From Hyperoodon ampullatus (Eukaryota; Chordata; Mammalia; Artiodactyla; Ziphiidae), in contig OX457075.1 of the NCBI GenBank assembly GCA_949752795.1, positions 1,426,001 to 1,490,000 on the forward strand: 64,000 nt of DNA. Reading direction: 5' to 3'. The translations under genes and the position numbers were made by a program. The notes below the pieces were generated by a model. That model was not told the DNA's origin. It ran no database searches and saw only the letters and a list, made by a program, of their open reading frames with translations. Below are positions 37,001 through 49,100 of this stretch, one piece after another. Positions within the stretch are counted from its first letter, which is position 1; each line of letters opens with the position of its first letter.

Positions 37001-38227
37001 ATTAAGATTAGTGCACTTGTTAGGGTAAGGTGTAGGGTTGTAGTTAGATTTAGCTTTAGGGCTAGGGTTAGGGTTAGCGAATGATAAGATTTAGGTTACA
37101 GGAGAGAGTAGGGTAAAGAGTTAGGGGCAGGGTATGTGTCAGGGCATGGATTAGTGTTTGTGTACGGGTTAGGATTAGGGTACGGTTTAGGGTAAGGTGT
37201 TGGGTTGGTGTTAGGGCTTGGTGTAGGGGTATGTTTCGGGTTAGCGAACGGAAAAGTTTAGTGTACAGGTGAGGGTACAGAAAAGTGTTAGGGTCAGGAT
37301 ACGTTTCAGGGCACGGATTAGTATCAGTGTACTGGTTAGGATTACTGTATGGGTTAGGGTGATGGGTAGGGTTGGGTTTAGGGTTAGGCTTAGTTCTATG
37401 GTTAGGGTTAGCGAAATGTAAGGTTTAGGTTACAGGTGATGGTCCAGAAATGTGTTAGGATAAGGGCACATGTAAGAGCACTGATTTGTGTTAGTGTACT
37501 GGTTAGGATTGGGTACGTGTTAGTGTAAGGTTTAGGGATGGGGTTAGGTTTACGTTTAGGTCTAGGGTTAAGGATAGCAAACGGTATGTTTTAGGGTACA
37601 GGTGAGTGTACGGAAAAGTGTTATGGTCAGGGAACCTGTTAGGGCACGTCTAGTGTTAGTGTATGGGTTAGGATTAGTGTACGGGTTAGGGTATGGTGTA
37701 GGGTTGGTGTTAGCGTTATGTTTAGTGCTAGGGTTACGGTTAGCGAACCAGTAAGTTTAAGGTACAGGTGAGGTTACGGAAACCTTTTAGGCTCAGTGTA
37801 TGTGTTAGGACACCTGTTAGTGTTAGTGAACGTGTCAGGATAGGCATCCAGTTAGGGTAAGCTGTGGGGTTGGGGTTAGGGTTAGGTTTAGGGCTAGGCT
37901 TAGGGTTAGCGAACGGGTAAGTTTTAGGGTACAGTTGAGGGTACAGAAAAGAGTTTGGGTCAGATTATGTGTTAGGAAACGTGTTAGTGTTAATGTATGT
38001 TGAGGATTAGGGTATGGTTTAGGGTAATGGTTATGGTTGGCGTTAGGGTTTGGGATAGGTGTAGCGAACGGTTATGTCTTATGGTACACGTGAGTGTATG
38101 GAAACATGTTAGTGGCAAAGTACGTGTGAGGTCATGGGTTAGTGTTAGTGTAGGGGTTAAAAATAGGGTACGGGTTAGAGTAATATGTAGGCTTGGTGTT
38201 AGGGTTAGGTTTAAGTCTACAGTTAGG
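34050..38227 (+). repeat. HOR copy, 4178 bp, 25 monomers
   Basis: The order T1-T22, T24-T26 is standard. The right edge of the upstream 12.93-kb block falls inside T13 of this copy: up to about 36080 it matches 58220-60250 nearly base for base, while T15 onward (about 36.4-38.2 kb) differs from 60.25-62.06 kb about as much as any two HORs do. T14 and T15 are intact here, unlike in the partner copy. Confidence 0.83.
34523..34546 (+). repeat. Four perfect TTAGGG units at T3/T4 boundary
   Basis: Exact hexamers precede the T4 junction. In the downstream partner (about 58693-58716) the second unit has become ctaggg. Confidence 0.88.
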
Positions 38228-38237
38228 GTTAGCTAAC
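38228..38237. other. HOR-start palindrome GTTAGCTAAC in T1
   Basis: A perfect 10-bp palindrome replaces the usual gttagcgaac junction in T1 only. Intact copies start at 6713, 9880, 15708, 17850, 26137, 31394, 34050, 38228, 41742, 46152, 50306, 55564, 58220 and 62058; the copy at 22005 is broken. One further copy, at 32058, lies in a T5 monomer. It is a convenient HOR marker; whether any protein uses it is unknown. Confidence 0.85.
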
Positions 38238-38551
38238 GATTAGGTTTAGCGTACAGGTGAGGGTATGGAAAAGTGTTAAGGTCAGGGTACGTCTCAGGGC
38301 ACTGGTTAGTGTTAGTGTACGTTTTAGGATTAGGGAATGCGTTAGGGTAAGATATAGGGATGGCGTTAGGGTTAGGTTTAGAGCTAGGGTTAGGGTTAGC
38401 GAATGGGTAAGGTTTAGGTTACAGGGGAGGGTATGGAAATGTTTTAGGGTCAAAATACATTTGCGGGAATGGGTTAGTGTTAGTGTACGGGTTAAGATTA
38501 GTGTACGTGTTAGGGTAAGGTGTAGGGTTGGAGTTAGATTTAGCTTTAGGG

Positions 38552-38566
38552 CTAGGGTTAGGGTTA
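38552..38566 (+). promoter_or_regulatory. Conserved CTAGGGTTAGGGTTA tail, telomere-protein consensus
   Basis: The last bases before most monomer junctions read ctagggttagggtta; this is one clear example. It contains CTAGGGTTA and TTAGGGTTA, both matching the duplex consensus YTAGGGTTR known for the vertebrate shelterin proteins TRF1 and TRF2, and TAGGGTTAG, the single-strand site known for POT1. The site recurs about every 167 bp and is one of the least variable parts of the monomer. Binding here is inference. Confidence 0.55.
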
Positions 38567-38700
38567 GCGAAATGTAAGGCTTAGGGTACAGGTGAGGGTA
38601 CAGAAAAGGGTTACAGTCCATGTACGTGTCAGGGCACGGATTAGTATGAGTGTACAGGTAAGGATTACAGTACAGATTAGGGTAAGGTGTAGGATTGGGT

Positions 38701-38736
38701 TTAGGGTTAGGGTCAGGGTTAGGGTTAGGGTTAGGG
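38701..38736 (+). repeat. Longest near-perfect telomeric run, six units
   Basis: Six hexamers in register: two TTAGGG, one TCAGGG and three TTAGGG, ending at the T4 junction. It is the longest near-pure run I found. T3 in this HOR is 173 bp, one hexamer longer than 167, so the run grew by a whole unit. Confidence 0.88.
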
Positions 38737-39653
38737 TTAGCAAATACGTAATATTTAGGGTACAGGTAAGCATATGGAAACGAGTTAGGGTCAGGCTTGG
38801 TGTTAGGGCACAGGTTAGTTTTATTGTACGGATTAGGATTATGGTATGGGTTAGGATTTTGTGTAGGGTTGTGGATAGTGTTAGGCTTAGACATAGGGTT
38901 AGCGTTAGCTAAAAGGTAAGGTTTACGGTACACAGGAGGATACGGAAACGTGTTATTGTCAAAATACATGTGAGGGCCTTGCTTAATTTTGGTGTACAGG
39001 TTAAGATTAGTGTATGGGTTAGGCTATGGTGTAAGGTTGGTGTTAGCTTTGTTTAGGGAAAGGGCTAGGTTTAGCGAACGGTAAGATTTAGAGTACTGGA
39101 GAGGATATGGAAAACTGTTAGGCTCAGGGTACGTGTTAGGGCACGGGTTAGTGTTAGTGTACAGGTTAGGATTACGATATGGGTAGGGACAGGTGTAGTG
39201 TTGGAGTTAGGTTTAGGTGTAGGGTTGGGGTTAGGGTTAGCGAATAGGTAACATTTAAGGTACAGGTGAGCTTATGGAAATGAGTTAGGGTCAGGGTTCA
39301 TGTTAGGGCACAGGTTAGTGTTAGTGCATGGATTAGGATTAGGGTACGGGTGAGGGATAAGTGTAGGGTTGGGGTTAGGGTTAGGTTTAGACATAGGGTT
39401 AAGCTTAGCGAATGGTAAGATTTAGGGTACAGGAGTGGGTATGGAAAAGTGTTAGAGTCAGGGTACATGTTAGGGCATGGATTACTGTTAATGTACGGGT
39501 AAGGATTAGGGTATGGGTTAGGGAAATGTGTAGGCTTGGTGTTATGGTTAGGGTTAGGGCTAGGGTTAGAGTTAGCGAAGGGGTAAGCTTTACGGTACAC
39601 GGGAGGGTACGGAAACGTGTTAGTGTCAAAGTACATGTGAGGGCATGGGTTAG

Positions 39654-39660
39654 TTTTTTT
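39654..39660 (+). other. T7 tract, marker of monomer type T9
   Basis: A run of seven T follows gcatgggttag in T9. Equivalent tracts occur near 11290, 23395, 32808, 35465, 47569, 56979 and 59636, with six T near 19260 and interrupted forms near 3788 and 63981. These are the clearest non-hexamer homopolymers I noticed in the window. Confidence 0.8.
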
Positions 39661-41741
39661 GTCCCGGTTAAGTTTAGTGTACAGGTTAGGGTATGCTGTA
39701 GGGTTGGTGTTAGCATTATGTTTAGGGCTAGGGTTAGGGTTAGCGAATGGTAAGATTTAGGGTGCAGGAGAAAATACGGAAAAGTGTTAGGGTCAGGGTA
39801 CGTGTTAGGGCATGGGTTAGTGTTAGTGTATGGGTTGGGATTAGGGTACGGGTTAGGGTTAGGGGTAGGGTTGCAGTTAGGGTTAGGGATAGGGCTATGG
39901 CTAGGGTTATGGTTAGCGAATGGGTAAGGTTTAGGGTACAGGTGAGGGTACGGAAAAGTGTTAGGGTACGGGTAGGTGTTAAGGCACGGATTAGTGTTAG
40001 TGTACGGGTTAGGATTAGGGTACATGTTAGGGTAAGGTGTAGGGTTGTGGTTAGGTTTAGGTTTAGGGCTAGTGTTAGGGTTAGCAAATAGGTAACATTA
40101 GAGTACATGTGAGCCTATGGAAAAGAGTTAAGATCAGGGTTCATGTTAGGGCACAGGTTAGTGTTAATTTAAGGATTAGGATTAGGGTACATGTTACGGT
40201 TAGGTGTAGAGTTGGGGTTGAGTTTAATGTTAGGTTTAGACCTAGGTTTAGGGTTAGTGAATGGTAAGGTTTAGGGTTCAGGTGTGGGTATGGAAAAGTG
40301 TTAGTGTCAGGGTAAGTGTTAAGGCATGGATTAGTGTTAGTGTACAGGTTAGGATTAGGGTACGGGTTAGGCTAAGGTGTAGGGTTGGCGTTATGTTTAG
40401 TGTTAGGGCTAGGGTTAGGGTTAGCGAACGAGTAAGGTTTAGGTTACAGGTGAGGGTACTGAAATGTATTAGTGTCAAAGTAAGTGTGCAGGAATGGGTT
40501 AGTGTTAGTGTACGCATTAAGATTAGTGTACGTGTTAGGGTAAGGTGTAGGGTTGTAGTTAGATTTAGCTTTAGGGCTAGGGTTAGGGTTAGCGAATGGT
40601 AAGATTTAGGGTACAGGAGAGAGTAGGGTAAAGAGTTAGGGGCAGAGTACGTGTCAGGGCATGGATTAGTGTTTGTGTACGGGTTAGGATTAGGGTACGG
40701 TTTAGGGTAAGGTGTTGGGTTGGTGTTAGGGCTTGGTTTAGGGGTATGTTTCAGGTTAGCGAACGGGAAAGTTTAGGGTACAGGTGAGGGTACAGAAAAG
40801 TGTTAGGGTCAGGATACGTTTCAGGGCACGGATTAGTATTAGTGTACTGTTTAGGATTATGGTATGGGTTAGGGTGATGTGTAGGGTTGGGTTTAGGGTT
40901 AGGTTTAGGGCCATGGTTAGGATTAGCGAAATGTAAGGTTTAGGTTCCATGTGATGATCCAGAAATGTGTTAGGATCAGGGGACATGTTAGGGCACAGAT
41001 TAGTGTTAGTGTACTGGTTAGGATTGGGTACGTGTTAGGGTAAGGTTTAGGGATGGGGTTAGGTTTACGTTTAGGTCTAGGGTTTAGGATAGCAAACGGT
41101 ATGGTTTAGGGTACAGGTGAGTGTACAGGAAAGTGTTACAGTCAGGGTACCTGTTAGGGCACGTCTAGTGTTAGTGTATGGGTTAGGATTAGTGTACGGG
41201 TTAGGGTATGGTGTAGGGTTGGTGTTAGCATTATGTTTAGGGCTAGGGTTACGTTTAGCGAACCTGTAAGTTTTAGGGTACAGGTGAGGTTACGGAAAAC
41301 TTTTAGGGTCAGTGTATGTGTTAGGAAACCTGTTAGTGTTAGTGTACGTGTCACGATCAGCGTACAGTTAGGGTAAGGTGTGGGGTTGGGGTTAGGGTTA
41401 GGTTTAGGGCTAGGCTTAGGGTTAGCGAACGGGTAAGTTTTAGGGTACAGTTGAGGGTACGGAAGAGTTTGGGTCAGGTTATGTGTTAGGAAACGTGTTA
41501 GTGTTAATGTATGGTTAGGATTAGGGTATGGGTTAGGGTAATGGTTAGGGTTGGCGTTATGGTTAGGGATAGGCTAAGCGAAAGGTTAAGGCTTATGGTA
41601 CATGTGAGTGTATGGAAACGTGTTAGTGTCAAAGTACGTGTGAGGTCATGGGTTAGTGTTAGTGTAGGGGTTAAAAATAGGGTAAGGGTTAGAGTAAGGT
41701 GTAGGCTTGGTGTTAGGGTTAGGTTTAAGTCTACAGTTAGA

Positions 41742-44700
41742 GTTAGCTAACGATTATGTTTAGCGTACAGGTGAGGGTATGGAAAAGTTTTAGGGTCAGA
41801 GTATGTCTCAGGGCACTGGTTAGTGTTAGTGTATGGTTTAGGTTTAGGGTATGGGTTAGGGTAAGATGTAGGGTTGGCGTTAGTGTTTGGTTTAGAGCTA
41901 GGGTTAGGGTTAGTGAATGGGTAAGTTTTAGGTTACAGGGGAGGGTATGGAAATGATTTAGGGTCAAAATACATTTGTGGGAATGGGTTAGTGTTAGTGT
42001 GCGGGTTAAGATTAGTGTACGTGTTAAGGTAAGGTGTAGGATTGGACTTAGATTTAGATTTATTGCTAGGGTTAAGGTTAGCGAAATGTAAGGCTTAAGG
42101 TACAGGTGAGGGTACAGAAAAGGGTTACGGTCCATGTACGTGTCAGGGCACGGATTAGTATTAGTGTACGGGTTAGGATTAGAGTACGGATTAGGATAAG
42201 TTGTAGGATTGGGGTTAGGTTTTGGGTTAGTGTTAGGGTTAAGGTTAGCGAATAGGTAATATTTAGGGTACAGGTAAGCATATGGAAACGAGTTATGTTC
42301 AGGGTTCATGTTAGGGCACAGGTTAGTGTTATTGTACGGATTAGGGTACGGGTTAGGATTTTGTGTAGGGTTGTGGATAGTGTTATGCTTCGACCTAGGG
42401 TTAGTGTTAGCGAACAGGTAAGGTTTACGGTACACAGGAGGGTACGGAAACGTGTTAGTGACAAAGTACATGTGAGGGCATTGCTTAATTTTGGTTTACC
42501 GCTTAAGATTAGTGTATGGGTTAGGGTATGGTGTAAGGTTGGTGTTAGCGTTGTTTAGGGAAAGGGCTAGGTTTAGCGAACGGTAAGATTTAGGGTAATG
42601 GAGAGGATATGGAAAAGTGTTAGGGTCAGGGTACGTGTTAGGGCACGGTTTAGTGTTAGTGTACGGGTTAGGATTAGGGTATGGGTTAGGGAAAGGTGTA
42701 GGGTTGGGGTTATGTTTAGGTGTAGGGTTGGGGTTAGGGTTAGCGAATAGGTAACAATTAGGGTACAGGTGAGCTTATGGAAACGAGTTAGGGTCAGGGT
42801 TCATGTTAGGGCACAGGTTAGTGTTATTGTACGGATTAGGTTTAGGGTACGGGTTACGGTTAGGTGTAGGGTTGGGGTTAGGGTTAGGTTTAGACATAGG
42901 GTTAGGGTTAGCAAACGGTAAGATTTAGGGTACAGGAGTGGGTATGGAAAAGTGTTTGGGTCAGGGTACGTGTTAGGGCATGGACTAGTGTTAGTGTACG
43001 GGTAAGGATTAGGGTACGGGATAGGGAAATGGGTAGGGTTGGTGTTATGGTTAGGGTTAGGGCTAGGGTTAGAGTTAGCGAAGGGGTAAGGTTTACGGTA
43101 CACTGGAGGCTTAGGGTTAGGGCTAGCGTTAAGGTTAGTGAATGGGTAAGGTTTAGGGTACAGGTGACGGTACAGAAAAGTGTTAGGGTCAGGGTCCGTG
43201 TCAGGGCATGGCTTAGTGTTAGTATACTGCTTAGGATTACGGTACGGTTTGGGTAAGGTTTATGGTTGGGTTTAGGGTTAGCTTTATGGCTAGGGTTATG
43301 GTTAGCGAAATGTCAGGTTTAGGGTGCAGGTGATGGTACAGAAATGTGTTAGGGTTAGTGTATGTGTTAGGACACGTGTCAGTGTTAGTGTATGGCTTAC
43401 GATTAGCATACGGGATAGGGTAAGGTGTACGGTTGGGGTTAGGTCTAGGTTTAGGTCAAGTGTTAGGGTTAGTGACCGGTAAGCTTTAGGGTACAGGTGA
43501 GGTTACGGATAAGTGTTAGGGTCAGTGTACGTGTTAGGGCAGGGGTTAGTGTGGGTTTACAGTTGAGGATTAGGGTACGGGATAGGGTAGTTGGTAGGGT
43601 TGGCATTATGGTTAGTGTTAGGGGTAGGGTTAAGTTTAGTGAACGGGTAAGGTTTAGGTTACAGCTGAGCGTACGGAAAAGTTTTATTGTCAAAGTACGT
43701 GTGCGGTATTGGGTTAGTGTTAGTGTACGCGTTAAGATTAGTGTACGTGTTAGGAGTAGGTTTGTAGTTAGGTTTAGGTTTGGGGATAGGGTTATGGTTA
43801 ACAAATGTAAAGTTTAGGGCTAGTGTTAGGGTTAGGGTTAGGGGTAGGGTAGGTGTTAGTGCATGAGTTAGTGTTACTGTAAGGGTTATGATTAGGGTAC
43901 GGGTTAGCGTAAGGTGTAGGGTTGGGGTTAGGTTTAGGTTTAGGGCTAGGGTTAAGTTTAGCGAAATGTAAGGCTTAGGGTACAGGTGAGGGTACAGAAA
44001 AGGTTTACGGTCCGTGTACGTGTCAGGGCATGGATTAGTATTAAGGTAAGGGTTAGGATTACAGTACGGATTAAGATAAGGTGTAGGATTGGGGTTAGGC
44101 TTAGGGAATAGGTAATATTTAGGGTACAGGTAAGCATATGGAAACGAGTTAGGTTCAGGGTTCATGTTATGGCACAGGTTAGTGTTAATGTACGGATTAG
44201 GTTTAGGGTACGGGTTACGGTTAGGTGTAGGGTTGGGGTTAGGGTTAGGTTTAGACATAAGGTTAGGGTTAGCGAACAGGTAAGGTTTACGGTACACAGA
44301 AGGTTACAGAAACGTGTTACTGTCAAAATACCTGTGAGGGCATTGCTTAATTTTGGTGTACCGTTTACGATTAGTGTATGGGTTAGGGAATGGTGCAAGG
44401 TTGGTGTTAGCGTTGTTTAGGGAAAGGGCTAGGTTTAGCGAACGGTAAGATTTAGGGTACTGGAGAGGATATGGAAAAGTGTTACGCTAAGGATACGTGT
44501 TAGGGCACGGGTTAGTGTTAGTGTACGGGTTAGGATTAGGGTATGGGTTAGGGAAAGTTGTAGGGTTGGGGTTATGTTTAGGTGTAGGGTTGGGGTTAGG
44601 GTTAGCGAATAGGTAACATTTAGGGTACAGGTGAGCTTATGGAAACGAGTTATGGTCAGGGTTCATGTTAGGGCACAGGTTAGTGTTAGTGTACGGATTA

Positions 44701-46151
44701 GGATTAGGGTACGGGTTAGGGTTAGGTGTAGGGATGTTGTTAGGGTTAGGTTTAGACATAGGGTTAGGGTTAGCAAAGGGTAAGTTTTATGGTACAGGAG
44801 TGGGTATGGAAAAGTGTTTGGGTCAGGGTACGTGTTAGGGCATGGATTAGTGTTATTGTACGGGCAAGGATTAGGGTACGTGTGAGGGAAATGGGTAGGA
44901 TTGCTGTTATGGTTAGGGTTAGGTCTAGGGTTAGAGTTAGCGAAGGGGTAATGTTTACGGTACACTGGATGGTTAGAGTTAGGTCAAGCATTAGGGTTAG
45001 CGAATGGGTAAGGTTTAGGGTACAGCTGCGGGTACAGAAAAGTGTTAGGGTCAGGGTACGTGTCAGGGCATGGCTTAGTATTAGTATACTGGTTAGGATT
45101 AGGGTACGGTTTGGGGTAAGGTGTTGGGTTGGTGTTAGGGCTTGGTTTAGGGTTATGGTTCGGGTTAGCGAACGGGAAAGTTTAGGGTACAGGTGAGGGT
45201 ACAGAAAAGTGTTAGGGTCAGGATACGTTTCAGGGCACGGATTAGTATTAGTGTATTGGTTAGGATTATGGTATGGGTTAGGGTGATGGGTAGGGTTTGG
45301 TTTAGGGTTAGGTTTAGGGCTATGGTTAGGGTTAGCGAAATGTAAGGTTTAGGTTCCACATGTTGGTCCAGAAATGTGTTCAGATGAGGGGACATGTTAG
45401 GGCACGGATTAGTGTTAGTGTACTGGTTAGGATTGGGTACGCGTTAGGGTAAGGTTTAGGGATGGGGTTAGGTTTACGTTTAGGTCTAGGGTTAAGGATA
45501 GCAAACGGTATGATTATGTTACAGGTGAGTGTACAGAAAATTGTTACGGTCAGGGTACCTGTTAGGGCACGTCTAGTGTTAGTGTATGGGCTAGGATTAG
45601 TGTACGGGTTAGGGTATGGTGTAGGGTTGGTGTAAGCGTTATGTTTAGGGCTAGGGTCACGGTTAGCGAACCAGTAAGTTTTAGGGTACAGGTGAGGTTA
45701 CGGAAAACTTTTAGGGTCAGTGTATGTGTTAGGACACCTGTTAATGTTAGTGTATGTGTCAGGATTAGCGTCCAGTTAGTGTCAGCTGTGGGGTTGGGGT
45801 TAGGGTTAGGTTTAGGGCTAGGCTTAGGGTTAGTGAACGGGTAAGTTTTAGGGTACAGGTGAGGGTATGGAAAATAGTTTGGGTCAGGTTATGGGTTAGG
45901 AAACGTGTTAGTGTTAATGTATGGTTAGGATTAGGGTATGGGTTAGGGCAATGTTTAGCGTTGGCGTTAGGGTTAGGGATAGGCTTAGCGAACGGTTAAG
46001 GCTTATGGTACATGTGAGTGTATGGAAACGTGTTAGTGTCAAAGTACGTGTGAGGTCATGGGTTAGTGTTAGTGTAGGGGTTAAAAATAGGGTACGGGTT
46101 AGAGTAAGGTGTAGGCTTGGTGTTAGGGTTAGGTTTAAGTCTACAGTTAGG
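41742..46151 (+). repeat. HOR copy, 4410 bp, duplicated T3-T11 run, 60-bp monomers
   Basis: T1-T8 are followed by a T9/T10 remnant of only 60 bp (43079-43138), then T11-T14. A T15/T2 hybrid near 43800-43960 returns to T3, so T3-T8, the 60-bp remnant (44940-44999) and T11 are repeated. The two passages, about 42081-43252 and 43961-45114, are offset by about 1.86 kb (42911 matches 44773). A T11/T19 hybrid near 45115 then leads to T20-T26. Because both 60-bp remnants share the same junction, the truncation came before the duplication. Confidence 0.8.
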
Positions 46152-49100
46152 GTTAGCTAACGATTAGGTTTAGCATACAGGTGAGGTTATGGAAAAGTGT
46201 TAGGGTCAGGGTACGTCTCAGGGCACTGGTTAGTGTTAGTGTACGGTTTAGGATTAGGGTATGGGTTAGGGTAAGATGTAGGGTTGGCGTTAGGTTTAGG
46301 TTTAGAGCTATGGTTAGGGTTAGCGAATGGGTAAAGTTTAGATTACAGGGGAGGGTATGGAACTGTTTTAGGGTCAAAATACATTTGTGGGAATGGGTTA
46401 GTGTTAGTGTACGGGTTAGGACTGGTGTACGTGTTAGGGTAAGGTGTAGGGTTGGAGTTAGATTTAGATTTAGGCCTAGGGTTAGGGTTAGCGAAATGTA
46501 AGGCTTAGAGTACAGGTGAGGGTATAGAAAAGGGTTACGGTCCGTGTACGTGTCAGGGTACGGATTAGTATTAGGGTACGTGTTAGAAATACAGTACGGA
46601 TTACATTAGGTGTACGATTGGGGTTAGGGTTAGGGTTAGGGTTAGGGTTAGCGAATAGGTAATATTTAGGGTACAGTTAAGCATATGGAAACGAGTTAGT
46701 GTCAGGCTTGGTGTTAGGGCACAGGTTAGTGTTATTGTACGGATTAGGATTAGGGTACGGTTTAGGACTTTGTGTAGGTTTGTGGATAGTGATAGGCTTA
46801 GACCTAGGATTAGTGTTAGCGAACAGGTAAGGTTTACGGTACACAGGAGGGTACGAAAACGTGTTAGTGTCAAAGTACAAGTGAGGGCATTGCTTAATTT
46901 TGGTGTACGGGTTAAGATTTGTGTATGGGTTAGGGTATTGTGTAAGGTTGGTGTTAGCGTTGTTTAGGGAAAGGACTAGGTTTAGCGAACGGTAAGATTT
47001 AGGGTACTGGAGAGGATATGGAAAAGTGTTAGGTTCAGGATACGTGTTAGGGCACGGGTCAGTGTTAGTGTACGGTTTAGGATTAGGGTATGGGTTAGGG
47101 AAAGGTGTAGGGTTGGGGTATTTTCAGGTGTAGGGTTGGGGTTAGGGTTAGCGAATAGGTAATATTTAGGGTACAGGTGAGCTTATGGAAACAACTTAGT
47201 GTCAGGGTTCATGTTAAGGCAAAGGTTAGTGTTAGTGTACGGATTAGGTTTAGGGTATGGGTTAGGTTTAGGTGTAGGTTTGGGGTTAGGGTTAGGTTTA
47301 GACATAGGATTAGGGTTAGCGAATGGTAAGATTTACGGTACAGGATTGGGTATGGAAAAGTGTTAGGGTCAGGGTACGTGTTAGGGCATGGATTAGTGTT
47401 AGTGTACGGTTAAGGATTAGGGTACGGTTTAGGGAAATGGGTAGGGTTGGTGTTATGGTTAGCGTTAGGGCTAGGGATAGAGTTAGCGAACGGGTAAGAT
47501 TTACGGTTCACGGGAGGGTAGGGAAACGTGTTAGTGTCAAAGTTCATGTGAGGGCATTGGTTAGTTTTTTTGTACGGGTTAAGTTTAGTGTACTGGTTAG
47601 GGTATGCTGTAGGGTTGGTGTTAGCGTTATGTTTAGGGCTAGGGTTAGTGTTAGCGAATGGTAAGATTTAGGGTACAGGAGAAAATACGGAAAAGTGTTA
47701 GAGTTAGGGTACGTGTTAGGGCATGGGTTAGTGTTAGTGTATGGGTTGCGATTAGGGTAAGAGGTAGGGTTGCGGTTAGGGTTAGGGCTAGAGCTAGGGC
47801 AAGGGTTAGGGTTAGCGAATGGGTAAGGTTTAGGGTACAGGTGAGGGTACGGAAAATTGTTAGGGTCAGGGTACTTGTCAGGGCATGGCTTAGTATTAGT
47901 ATACTGGTTAGGATTAGGGTACGGTTTGGGTAAGGTTTAGGGTTGGGGTTAGGGTTAGCTTTATGGCTAGAGTTAGGGTTAGTAAAATGTCAGGTTTATG
48001 GTACAGGTGATGGTACAGAAAAGTGTAAGGGTTAGTGTATGTGTTAGGATACGTGTCAGTGTTAGAGTATGGCTTAGGATTAGCATACGGGTTAGGGTAA
48101 GGTGTACGGTTGGGGTTAGGTCTAGGTTTAAGGCAAGGGTTAGGGTTAGCGACCGGTAAGGTTTAGGATACAGGTGAGGTTGCGGAAAAGTGTTAGGGTC
48201 AGGGTACGTGTTTGGGCAGGGGTTACTGTAGGTTTACCAGTTAGGATTCGGGTGCGGGTTAGGGTAATTGGTAGGGTTGGCGTTATGGCTAGTGTTAGGG
48301 ATAGGGTTAAGTTTAGTGAACGGGTAAGTTTTAGGTTACAGCTGAGCGTACAGAAATGTTTTATTGTCAAAGTGCATGTGCGGTATTGGGTTAGTGTTAG
48401 TGTATGGGTTAAGATTAGTGTACGTGTTAGGAGTAGGGTTGTAGTTAAGTTTAGGTTTGGGGCTAGGGTTATGTTTAACAAATGGCAAAGTTTAGGCTTA
48501 GTGTTAGGGTTAGTGTTAGGGTTAGGGGTAGGGGTAGGGTTAGGGTAGGTGTTAGGGCACGAGTTAGTGTTAATGTATGGGTTATGATTAGGGTATGGGT
48601 TAGGGTAAGGTGTAGGGTTGGGGTTAGGTTTAGGTTTAGGGCTAGTGTTAGTGTAAGGGAATAGGTAACATTAGAGTACAGGTGAGCGTATGGAAAAGAG
48701 TTAAGTTCAGTGTTCATGTTAGGGCACAGGTTAGTGTTAGTTTAAGGATTAGGATTAGGGTACATGTTAGGGTTAGGTTTAGGGTTTGGTTTGGGTTTAG
48801 GGTTTGGTTTAGACCTAGGGTTAGGGTTAGTGAATGGTAAGGTTTAGGGTTCAGGTGTGGGTACGGAAAAGTGTAAGGGTCAGGGTAAGTTTTAAGGCAT
48901 GGATTAGTGTTAGTGTACGGGTTAGGATTAGGGTGCGGGTTAGGCTAATGGGTAGGGTTGGCGTTATGTTTAGTGTTAGGGCTAGGGTTATGGTTAGCGA
49001 ATGAGTAAGATTTAGGTTACAGGTGAGGGTACGGAAATGTATTAGTGTCAAAGTCAGTGTGCGTCATTGCGTTAGTGTTAGTGTACGCATTAAGTTTAGT

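Larger units (their letters stand above)
38228..41741 (+). repeat. HOR copy, 3514 bp, 21 monomers, T12-T15 deleted
   Basis: Junctions at 38232, 38399, 38567, 38740, 38908, 39074, 39240, 39408, 39575, 39743, 39916, 40084, 40257, 40424, 40592, 40759, 40926, 41092, 41258, 41426 and 41579 give 21 monomers at a mean of 167.3 bp. The monomer at 39916-40083 starts as T11 (core acaggtgagggtacggaaaa) and ends as the T15/T16 tail (ctagtgttagggtt), so four monomers were lost in register. T4 starts gcaaatacg, a variant shared with the copy starting at 17850. Confidence 0.85.

Noticed and set aside
38701..38736. A genuine chromosome terminus or terminal telomere tract
   Set aside because: Pure TTAGGG runs never exceed about six units and are embedded in diverged monomers on both sides.
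39600..39665. Pol III terminator or poly-A tail of a retroelement at the T7 tract
   Set aside because: The tract recurs at the same place in T9 monomers, with no A/B box, target-site duplication or retroelement body near it.
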